Below are positions 1-7,246 of a stretch of DNA of 64,000 nucleotides, piece after piece (within the stretch, counting starts at the first letter, position 1; each line of letters begins with the position of its first letter). Source of the stretch: Streptomyces sp. NBC_01429 (GTDB lineage: Bacteria; Actinomycetota; Actinomycetes; Streptomycetales; Streptomycetaceae). The notes under the pieces were generated by a model. That model searched no databases. It saw nothing but the letters and a program-made list of their open reading frames with translations, and was not told the origin of the DNA. A program made the translations under genes and the position numbers. The stretch is taken from contig NZ_CP109599.1 of the NCBI RefSeq assembly GCF_036231945.1, positions 3,814,501 to 3,878,500 of the forward strand. Reading direction: 5' to 3'.

Positions 1-42
1 AGGGTTCCCTGTCCACATCCGGTTCATAGGCTGTGGTACTGA

Positions 43-3000
43 TCAGGTGATACACGCGGTGTTCCTTTCATTGAGGGATGGATGGAGGCAGCGGTCGAGG
101 GCTGTCCACATCGGGCGGTAGAGCGCCCGGACGATGTGACGATCGTCGGCAGGCACGTCGGCCCCGGGGGTGAAGTAGGGCTCAAGGACGGAGTGGATGC
201 TGTGCAGGAGGCTGCTCTTGGGAGTGTCCGGTTCCTGGGACGCCCCTCCAGCGGCCAGATGAGGGGAGAATGCGGCGTCGACAAAGGCGACCCTGGTAGG
301 CACCGCACCACGCACGGAACGGCCGATCACCTGCCAGATCAGTACGAGCAGGTCCCAGGTGATCGCTTCCCGGTCATCTCCGAGGGAACTCCATGCCATG
401 CTCCGGGCGAGCACCCGGTACCACTGAGATCGAGCGAGATCCCTGACCTTGCGGGCACCGAGACCGAGGCTGGGCTCACTTCGTACCCATTCGTCGAACG
501 CCCCGCCCCTCATGGCCCGCACAATCCAGTCGTTGATCGCGTGTACCGCGAGGCCGAGGTCGTCGGGGCGCGGGTTGGGTCGGGCGAGGAAGTAGATCGA
601 CCCGATCGCGGCGTGCTCGCGGTCTAGGTCGAGGATGTTGTGTCCGCGCTCGACAGCTAGTAGCGGCGCCACCAGGATCTCGGCGCGGGTACTGGCCAGC
701 GTCTCGACGTCGCCACGGCGCAGGATGGGCGCGTGGTGCTCGTCGCCCTCCCCCAAAACGCCGGCCTCGAGATCGTCGTCCGACACCAGCCGGCGGACCC
801 TGTCCTTCCACCGCCTATTGAGGGTGTGCAGGGTGTCCGCCACGACTTTGGATTCCTCATAGCTGCCGACGAGCAGCAGGATGTGGCGGCGGCTCTCCGG
901 AAGGCGCTGTAACTCCTCCCGGAGACGGCTGATTCCGGCGTCTTCGTCGCCGAGGGCGACGGTCATCCGGCGCAGGATCTCCTGCCGTTGATCTAGTGGC
1001 TCGCCGGAGAGTCGCTGCGCCTCGTACTGTCCATCGCAGGTACAGCCCGCGCGGCATCCGCAGCCGCTGCGGATGAACTCGAAGCGAAACTGACTCTGTT
1101 CGGCGATCCGGTCCAGGTCCTCCGGGCCTGGCTCGATGATCACGCCTATGTCCACCGGAATGTGATAGCGGCTGGACTTGCCTGCCCAACTGCTACCCGA
1201 CATCAACAGGACGTTGGTACCGGGGCGACCATCCACCGTCGGCAGGTCGGGCATCTCCCGAAGTAGTTCCCGGCCGACCCCGCTGCACCGGAAGAACCTC
1301 AGTTCCCCGGTGCGCACTCCACCGTGATCCGGGCTGTCCATCAGGAACTGGAAGCCGATCACATTGCCCATCGGTGCCTCGGGCACCATGGGTCCGTAGT
1401 CGAGCGGCCTGCGGTACATCTCGTTGAAACCCAGGTTGAGCGCTGACGCGACACGCGGCCACATGGCGTTGATCAGGGCAAGTCTGGGCTCCAGGGCGCT
1501 GAGGAGCATGGTGAACTCGAAGCGGGTCACGAGCAGCTTGAGCCAGTCGTCAGAGTTCTCCGGAAGGGGTTCCTTCTTCAGCCGCCTGGCCTTCTTGCGG
1601 CTCTTTCCAGGAGGCTGCGGCGGCCGGGGCCGCTCGGCGGCCGCGAGGTGGCGCAGCTCCTCGTACTGCTCAGAGGCTTCGGCCGTGGGCTCCAGCAGCG
1701 GATCGAGGGCGAAAAGGCGGCATACCATCCCCTCCAGCCGCTCGCGGGTTGTTTCGCGCCGGTTGGTGTGCAGGAGTTCGCCCAGCAAGGCGGTGAGTTC
1801 CACGCCATCCTCGGTGTATCGCTGCCGGTCGCCGAACGGATTCTCCCGGAAGGCGTCGAGGATCTCGGTGAGTCGAAGCCGCGGAGCCCGGTGCCGATGT
1901 CCGACCGCGGGTCCCAATGCCTCGGCCGGCGTCCCCTCACGATCTTCCGGGAGCGGATACCGCTCCTCCATCAAGCGGAGTTGGAGCGTCCACGCGCTGA
2001 AGTACCCAGTTCTGACCCAGTTCCGCAGTTCCACATCGCGGACGAGCATGGCCACCAGGCGGTCGGCGGCGGTCTGCGTGGTGTTGACGGCCGCCGACCA
2101 GTTCTCCACGTCGCGGTCGGACAACTGGATCCCGCCGGCACCGGCCAACTCACGGATACGGTGCTGGTTGACATCGTGCAGGAAGGACCGTGTGTCGGAG
2201 CCACCGCCGATCAGCGGGATGGCCGGCGCGAACATCCGGTCCAACTGCATCTGGACCCGGTCCGCCTCATCGATGATCACCAGGTCACTGCGCCGACAGG
2301 CGAGTTCGAGGTACCGGACGCGTTCCGGGTTCTGCGGGTGCGGCACCTTGGAATCCACCAGGCTGGACGGTGTGGCAACCCATAGGGCCGCGCCGACCAG
2401 CTCTCGGGCTCCGTGGTGGCGGGGACAGGCGGACCAGAAAGGACAGGCCAACTGCCGCCGTTCCCAGAGGTCACCGGCGGGATCGCGGCGGCTGGGCTTC
2501 TGCAATCGGGCGCAAGGCGCCTCCCCGAATCCCAGCAGATCGTCGGCGAGCTGCCCCTCTGCGTATCGGAGTGCATTCAGAGCGCAGGACGTGCTCAGGT
2601 ATGCGAACGCCGGATCGTCGTGCGCGAGCAGGTTGCGTCTGCCACGGCCAGCCAACCGCCGGTGCAGTCGCTCAGCGTGCCGCTGGCGGCCCGAAGCACC
2701 AAGAACCGGCGCGGCAGACCGGGGCACGTATGTGTTGTACCGCTCCACCATCTTGAGCTGTTCCGCGACGTCCCCGACGACGATGGTCGCCCGCATGCCC
2801 TGCTGGGCCATGTGCACCGCCAGCACGTCTCGCAGGGTGCTCTTACCGGCGCCGACGATGCCCAGCAGGTGCTGGATCCGTCGCACCTCAAAGCGGTCCG
2901 CGCACCGGAACTCGTCCGCCTGGCGGGTGAAGAGGTGGACCGCCCCAAGCCGCCCTGCCCAGTTCTCGGACTTCACGGAATCCATGAACGCCGCTGTCTC

Positions 3001-3606
3001 CAGCAGGTCGCCCCACAGGAAGGACAGTGGCTTACCGCCGTTCGCCGGCAGTGTCGCGAAATCATGTTCGACCGGTGAGGGAAGGGCTGACTCGGGCAGC
3101 TGAACGGTGGCCTGATGCCGTCCGATCGGGAAGGTGTGCCGCCCGGCCGCCGCGATCACCATGGGCCGTCCGGCGAAAGCAGGTGCCTCGCGCAGCAACC
3201 GTTCGTAGGCGTCCCAGCGGTCCGGCGCCACCGATAGCGAACGCCGACGGACGGCTGGAAGACTCAGGTCGGCGACCTCATAGCCTCTGAGCTGCCGGTC
3301 GAGCAGTTGGTAATCCTGGAGTGCCTCGGTCCACGCCCTACGCCGACCCCAGGTCCACACCGTGTGCCGGGCTGTGCGGAGAGTCCGCTCGCCAACAGCA
3401 TCGACGGCTCGCCAAGCCCGTGCGAACGGGTACCCGCTGAACAGTGTCCAGGCGTCTTCTGCCGGCGCTTCTGCCGCGAATGTCTCTTGGAGGAGGAGCC
3501 CCACCTCGATCTCGCACAAGGAGACGAGCCGGGCAGTCTTCATCTTCGGGGCGGCATCCGACAGTGGGACGACCACCTCGCGCAGGGACTGGGAAGTACT
3601 ACGCAC
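43..3606 (-). CDS. DinG/XPD-like superfamily 2 helicase with pPIWI-RE-Z-like N-terminus
   Basis: About 1187 residues from the GTG at 3606. That start has a GAGGGGG ribosome site just upstream and overlaps the stop of the preceding gene by 8 bases, so translation is coupled. Residues 1-220 resemble the Z domain that precedes the helicase in pPIWI-RE three-gene islands (signature around LFSGYPFA). A Walker A (GAGKST, about 252-257), a DEAD-type box (IIDEAD, about 444-449) and a C-terminal motif VI (QVIGRSVRG) mark a helicase. Four cysteines near 341, 365, 388 and 394 between motifs I and II match the Fe-S insertion of XPD/DinG helicases. A second cluster, CGCRAGCTC, lies further on. An ATP-dependent nucleic-acid unwinding role in a defence-type module is inferred. 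A TTA codon lies at 910-912. The helicase call is firm; the Z-domain call comes from remembered family similarity. Confidence 0.8.
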   Translation of the reverse strand: MRSTSQSLREVVVPLSDAAPKMKTARLVSLCEIEVGLLLQETFAAEAPAEDAWTLFSGYPFARAWRAVDAVGERTLRTARHTVWTWGRRRAWTEALQDYQLLDRQLRGYEVADLSLPAVRRRSLSVAPDRWDAYERLLREAPAFAGRPMVIAAAGRHTFPIGRHQATVQLPESALPSPVEHDFATLPANGGKPLSFLWGDLLETAAFMDSVKSENWAGRLGAVHLFTRQADEFRCADRFEVRRIQHLLGIVGAGKSTLRDVLAVHMAQQGMRATIVVGDVAEQLKMVERYNTYVPRSAAPVLGASGRQRHAERLHRRLAGRGRRNLLAHDDPAFAYLSTSCALNALRYAEGQLADDLLGFGEAPCARLQKPSRRDPAGDLWERRQLACPFWSACPRHHGARELVGAALWVATPSSLVDSKVPHPQNPERVRYLELACRRSDLVIIDEADRVQMQLDRMFAPAIPLIGGGSDTRSFLHDVNQHRIRELAGAGGIQLSDRDVENWSAAVNTTQTAADRLVAMLVRDVELRNWVRTGYFSAWTLQLRLMEERYPLPEDREGTPAEALGPAVGHRHRAPRLRLTEILDAFRENPFGDRQRYTEDGVELTALLGELLHTNRRETTRERLEGMVCRLFALDPLLEPTAEASEQYEELRHLAAAERPRPPQPPGKSRKKARRLKKEPLPENSDDWLKLLVTRFEFTMLLSALEPRLALINAMWPRVASALNLGFNEMYRRPLDYGPMVPEAPMGNVIGFQFLMDSPDHGGVRTGELRFFRCSGVGRELLREMPDLPTVDGRPGTNVLLMSGSSWAGKSSRYHIPVDIGVIIEPGPEDLDRIAEQSQFRFEFIRSGCGCRAGCTCDGQYEAQRLSGEPLDQRQEILRRMTVALGDEDAGISRLREELQRLPESRRHILLLVGSYEESKVVADTLHTLNRRWKDRVRRLVSDDDLEAGVLGEGDEHHAPILRRGDVETLASTRAEILVAPLLAVERGHNILDLDREHAAIGSIYFLARPNPRPDDLGLAVHAINDWIVRAMRGGAFDEWVRSEPSLGLGARKVRDLARSQWYRVLARSMAWSSLGDDREAITWDLLVLIWQVIGRSVRGAVPTRVAFVDAAFSPHLAAGGASQEPDTPKSSLLHSIHSVLEPYFTPGADVPADDRHIVRALYRPMWTALDRCLHPSLNERNTACIT

Positions 3607-4657
3607 GGTTCCCCCTCGATCGATGGGCTGGTCCCGGTGTTGTGAAATCGCTCGCGGCCACAAGGCGCACCTGAGCTCCCACCGGTAGGGCAAGGTTGAA
3701 GCGTCGGCGACATCCGGGGCGCCCTGCCATGGCGTCCGGCATCACGATGTCCAGGGGTCCGTCGAGCAGCGTGGCGACCTCCGCCGCCCGCAGAGCGGCC
3801 AGGCCCGGCTGTTCTCGGTCATAAACCTGGAAGACCCGGAGAGTTCCGTCCGGGCTGGTGACGCGATGGACGCCCAGACCCAGTGGGAGCAGCTGGACCT
3901 GATCTGTGAGCCGGGAGCGGACTGTCTGCTCGGTGCGCCCGGGAAGTGCCAGGAAAAGCCGGAGCGCGAAGGGAAGAGCAAGGGCCGACTGGGAATCCTG
4001 GGACGTTTCGAGTTCACGGTCTCCGGATGAACAGCCACCCTCACACCAAGGGCGCCCGACCGCGGCGTACTTGGCGAGCAGCCCACAATCGCGACAGCAG
4101 TGCACCAGCCCGGCGTCCGAGAAGCGGTCGGGCACAGGACCGTAGAGTCCCTTCACCAGATTCCAGACCTGAGCCACGGCCGGCTGCATCAGCTGCATCG
4201 GATCAGGACGGAGCATGACCGGCCGGTCGATGAGGAAGTCTCGGCACACCACGAATCGCTCCACGGTGCCGCAGGCAGCGGCGAGTTCGGCGAGCAGTGT
4301 TTCGGTTTCCCGCTCCGGCACACCGTACGGGCCGAGGGAGGCCAGCTCGACGCAGGTCCGCGTAGGCTCACCCGCCTCGGGGTCAATCAGGCGGGTGCCA
4401 ACGGTCAGGAATTCGTCCGGTAACCCTGGCACCCATTCTTCCGGCCCTCGTTCTCGACACCAACGCATCAGGTCCGGTACTCCGGCGGGAATCGGATGAC
4501 TGCGGGTCATTCCCGACAACACCATTTGATCCAAGACAAGTTGAACTCCTGGTGGGTAAGGGAGCCGGAGTGCCGCGGCCCGGTTGATCGAGGTCAGTTC
4601 GAGCACGCCACGGGCCACTGCGGCCAGCAGAGCAATGGCCTGTCTGTCCTCGGTCAC
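3599..4657 (-). CDS. pPIWI-RE-Y/REase-like protein with Zn-ribbon and degenerate nuclease motif
   Basis: About 352 residues. The GTG start at 4657 overlaps the TGA of the upstream nuclease gene (GTGA) and follows GGAGG, so the two are translationally coupled. The N-terminal half (YPPGVQLVLDQ and LMRWCRERG motifs) resembles the Y region of pPIWI-RE islands. A cysteine cluster (HCCRDCG followed by CEGGC) looks like a zinc ribbon. The C-terminal segment is laid out like the REase that normally follows, but where a D and a D-x-K triad are expected the sequence reads GVHRV and FQVYD, so the nuclease site appears lost. A scaffolding or nucleic-acid-binding role with the helicase is inferred. A TTA codon sits at 4421-4423. 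The family call rests on recollected similarity and is moderate. Confidence 0.6.
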   Translation of the reverse strand: MTEDRQAIALLAAVARGVLELTSINRAAALRLPYPPGVQLVLDQMVLSGMTRSHPIPAGVPDLMRWCRERGPEEWVPGLPDEFLTVGTRLIDPEAGEPTRTCVELASLGPYGVPERETETLLAELAAACGTVERFVVCRDFLIDRPVMLRPDPMQLMQPAVAQVWNLVKGLYGPVPDRFSDAGLVHCCRDCGLLAKYAAVGRPWCEGGCSSGDRELETSQDSQSALALPFALRLFLALPGRTEQTVRSRLTDQVQLLPLGLGVHRVTSPDGTLRVFQVYDREQPGLAALRAAEVATLLDGPLDIVMPDAMAGRPGCRRRFNLALPVGAQVRLVAASDFTTPGPAHRSRGNRA

Positions 4658-6243
4658 TGGCCCTCCTCTGAGCCCACTTGCTGCGACTGCCGCACCGAGC
4701 ACCACCTCGCCACCTCGCAGTGGGCACACTCCGGGCCGGGCACTGCCTCGAACAGCGTCTCCGTATGCCAGCCTTCAACCTGTTCGCGCAGCACCGCTTC
4801 GGCGACGGCAAGGGTCGCGGGTGCGAAGGGATCGATGGTGCGCAGATCGGCTCCGGCGGGGCGCAGCAGCTCCAGTTCGACCCGCCCCCGGGCCTGCGGG
4901 CCGGAAAGTACGCCGCTGCCAATGATCTTCACGGCCAGGGCCAGCTGAGGGTAGGCAGCCATGAGGTCGCGGCGAGGCCGGTCACTGGCAGAAGTTTTAG
5001 TCTCCCGCCAGACCCACGAACCCTCGCTTCTGTAGAGCAGGTCGGGTTCCGCCAGGACGAGCAGGTCGGCTGCGGTGTCGTCGAAGGCCATCCTGGGCTC
5101 GATCCGGATCTCCGACTTCGGTTCGGCCGTGTGCAGCGGGCAGACCTCAGCATGGTGCCGCAGCAGATCGGCACCAAGCTGCCGCTCCTCATCGGGGAGC
5201 CGGTACCCCTCGGGCACCCAGTCCGTCGGGATCTCAGGTGTGCAGGGCGTGCGCGACTGCCGGTCGTGCCGCTCGGCGAGGAAGGCGTGCAACGCCCGCC
5301 CACGCTCGGCAGCGGCGCCCCGCTCCACGGTGTCATCAGCCGGGAGCCGCAGACCGCGCAGGTAGCCGCGGGCCGGGCAACTCTGGTGGCCACGCCCGGT
5401 GGTCGAGGACCAACTGCGCCGCGGCTGACTTCGGTCGGCCGTCCCCAGTAAGCCCGCGGTCTTCGGAAGCGTCGGGCACACTGGCGCGATAGCACACGAG
5501 ACGCAGGCGGTACCAGGGCGGTATTCCTGGCTGCCGAGCAGAGCGCGGACAGCGGGCGCCCCGTCCTTCCGGTACAAGGTCAGTGCCTCGGCCCGGCTGC
5601 CTTCGAAGATCGGAGCCGTGTGACCGTCGGACAAGGCGAACTGAACGACCCTGACTTCTTCCAGTCGTGGATCAGGGTTCCCTTCGGCCGCGACAAGGGC
5701 GGCTAGCGCGCGCTCTGTGTCGCTGCGCGTACGGAGGCGCTTGACCACCGGCAGGCGCAGCTCTCGCCGGCGACCGTCGGGGGATTCCAAGCAGCGACCC
5801 CAAGCCGTGATCCGGTATTCCACGGCGGCCTGACCGTCGCCGGCCGCTCGCTGATGCTTGTAGACCCAGGGGCTGGGAGCGAGGCGCAGGGCCGAATTCG
5901 GTTCCGAGTCGGTGGGAAAAGCCTTCCGGTACATCAGTAGCGCATGCTCGGTCCATTGGCGCACCCCATCGTGCAGCGGACGCTGTCGACCTCCGCTCGG
6001 CGGGTTCGACGACGATTCGTCCGCTGGCCGATCGAGCTCGTCGGCCGCAGCCATGAACGGGCCGTTGGGGAACGGATCCAGCACCTCAGGTTTCCAGGCG
6101 GGCCGTACGCGAGGCCGCATCCCGCGTGCCTTCAGCACGTCGGACGCCGGGCACCGGTACCGCTCCGGGCCGAACATGCTTAGCCGCAGGGTGACGGTGG
6201 TGGATCCCCCGATCAGTCCGTCGGGTGGCCAGGTCTCTGTCAT
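4654..6243 (-). CDS. RecB/Cas4-like PD-(D/E)XK nuclease with cysteine clusters
   Basis: 529 residues, first gene of the leftward operon. A histidine motif (ALHAFLAERH, H319), an acidic motif (D401 in EPDLLYR) and E-x-K (RETKT, E414 and K416) followed by YPQLALA form the PD-(D/E)XK core of RecB/Cas4/AddB-type exonucleases. Cysteines occur as two C-x2-C-x5-C groups (C247/250/256 and C506/509/515). Cas4 and AddB normally use one such C-terminal group plus one upstream cysteine to hold a 4Fe-4S cluster, so the second trio is unusual. The stop overlaps the next start. A DNA-end-processing role beside the helicase is inferred. A TTA codon lies at 5449-5451. The ATG at 6243 follows GAGAGG at short spacing. 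Confidence 0.75.
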   Translation of the reverse strand: MTETWPPDGLIGGSTTVTLRLSMFGPERYRCPASDVLKARGMRPRVRPAWKPEVLDPFPNGPFMAAADELDRPADESSSNPPSGGRQRPLHDGVRQWTEHALLMYRKAFPTDSEPNSALRLAPSPWVYKHQRAAGDGQAAVEYRITAWGRCLESPDGRRRELRLPVVKRLRTRSDTERALAALVAAEGNPDPRLEEVRVVQFALSDGHTAPIFEGSRAEALTLYRKDGAPAVRALLGSQEYRPGTACVSCAIAPVCPTLPKTAGLLGTADRSQPRRSWSSTTGRGHQSCPARGYLRGLRLPADDTVERGAAAERGRALHAFLAERHDRQSRTPCTPEIPTDWVPEGYRLPDEERQLGADLLRHHAEVCPLHTAEPKSEIRIEPRMAFDDTAADLLVLAEPDLLYRSEGSWVWRETKTSASDRPRRDLMAAYPQLALAVKIIGSGVLSGPQARGRVELELLRPAGADLRTIDPFAPATLAVAEAVLREQVEGWHTETLFEAVPGPECAHCEVARWCSVRQSQQVGSEEGQ

Positions 6244-6271
6244 AATCCTCTCGTTTCTCTAGGCCCCGGAA

Positions 6272-6287
6272 CAGGTTGTCGAACCTG
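6272..6287. promoter_or_regulatory. Inverted repeat between divergent nuclease and kinase genes
   Basis: The perfect 6-bp arms CAGGTT and AACCTG are separated by four bases in the 79-base gap between the divergent starts at 6243 and 6323. It is a candidate operator shared by the helicase-nuclease operon and the kinase gene. No binding protein can be named from sequence. Confidence 0.35.
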
Positions 6288-6322
6288 CTGGGTGATCTTC
6301 TTTTGACTACGGAGCGAATGAA

Positions 6323-7213
6323 GTGCTTCCCGGGACTTTTCTCGATGGGCGTTACCGGGTGCTGCGGAAGCTCGGCCACGGCGGCGAGGGTGAGCTCTTC
6401 GTCGCCCGGGACGAGTTGGACCGTTGCGAAGTGGCGGTCAAAGCTCAATTCCCCCGCACCTTCGAATCAACGAAGACCTATGCCTCTGCCGCCTTCGCTT
6501 TGGAAGACGAGCTTGAACGGCTCACATTCATGCGGCATGTACCAGGAATTCCTGAGGTACTGGGAGACGGTTATTATGGGCGGCACCGGGGTCGGTACAT
6601 TGTGATGGAACTGGTCCAAGGCGATACGATTGCGTCCTGGATCAGCGACCACCATCCAGTTCCAGCGGCTGCGGCGGTCTCAGTTGTCGCGCAGCTCTGC
6701 GATATTCTGCACGGCGTACATAAGGAGGGCTACGTACATCGGGATGTCTCCGCGAAGAATGCCATGATGCAGCCAAATGGGAAGGTCAGACTGCTAGACG
6801 TAGGCATTTCCGGGCCGATCGGGGAAATCAACTCAGATCCTCGCGGCACTCCGGGTTATGCGCCTCCGGAGCAGTACGACAATAAAGCACTACTGACTCC
6901 GCAGGTCGATGTCTTCTCCCTCGGCACCATGCTGTTCGCCATGGTCGGCGCCGAGTTGCCTTACAGCGGCCTGGAAGGCCCACCAGATGCCACCACCCCA
7001 GCCTTCCCGAACGGGTTTCGTGCCCATATGTCCAATACGCTTCAGAGCCTCGCGCTCGCCATGGTCTCCATCGACCCGGGGGAACGCCCGGATCTGGCTG
7101 CGCTGCGGAACTACCTGCGGCCAATGCTGCCCACCCCCCGCTGCCCCGCCTCCCCGAAGGCCACCCGGCCGGACCCGACCACCCCTTACCGGCTTGGCTT
7201 ATCGTTGCCGTAA
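6323..7213 (+). CDS. Small cytoplasmic Ser/Thr protein kinase
   Basis: 296 residues from a GTG at 6323 preceded by GGAG at 8-base spacing. A complete Hanks-type kinase core is visible: glycine loop (GHGGEGE), VAVK lysine at about 40, catalytic HRDVSAKN (D141), a DVG in place of DFG at about 159, and TPGYAPPE activation-segment end. There is no membrane segment or PASTA repeat, so it ends just after the kinase fold. The base composition of the first 500 bases is noticeably lower in GC than its neighbours, which suggests transfer. A TTA codon lies four codons before the stop (7199-7201). It diverges from the helicase-nuclease operon. A regulatory link to that operon, or to the convergent AfsR-like protein as AfsK is to AfsR, is only inference. 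Confidence 0.85.
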   Translation: MLPGTFLDGRYRVLRKLGHGGEGELFVARDELDRCEVAVKAQFPRTFESTKTYASAAFALEDELERLTFMRHVPGIPEVLGDGYYGRHRGRYIVMELVQGDTIASWISDHHPVPAAAAVSVVAQLCDILHGVHKEGYVHRDVSAKNAMMQPNGKVRLLDVGISGPIGEINSDPRGTPGYAPPEQYDNKALLTPQVDVFSLGTMLFAMVGAELPYSGLEGPPDATTPAFPNGFRAHMSNTLQSLALAMVSIDPGERPDLAALRNYLRPMLPTPRCPASPKATRPDPTTPYRLGLSLP

Positions 7214-7246
7214 CCGGGACGGAGCCAGCACCCTGTCGAACGGCCG

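Noticed and set aside
1..27. Possible minus-strand start of a further operon gene (ATG at 25-27)
   Set aside because: Only nine codons are visible and no ribosome site precedes it, so a PIWI-like or any other gene cannot be supported from this window.
1424..3103. Long plus-strand ORF opposite the helicase gene
   Set aside because: Ser/Arg-rich antisense shadow of a gene with clear helicase motifs.
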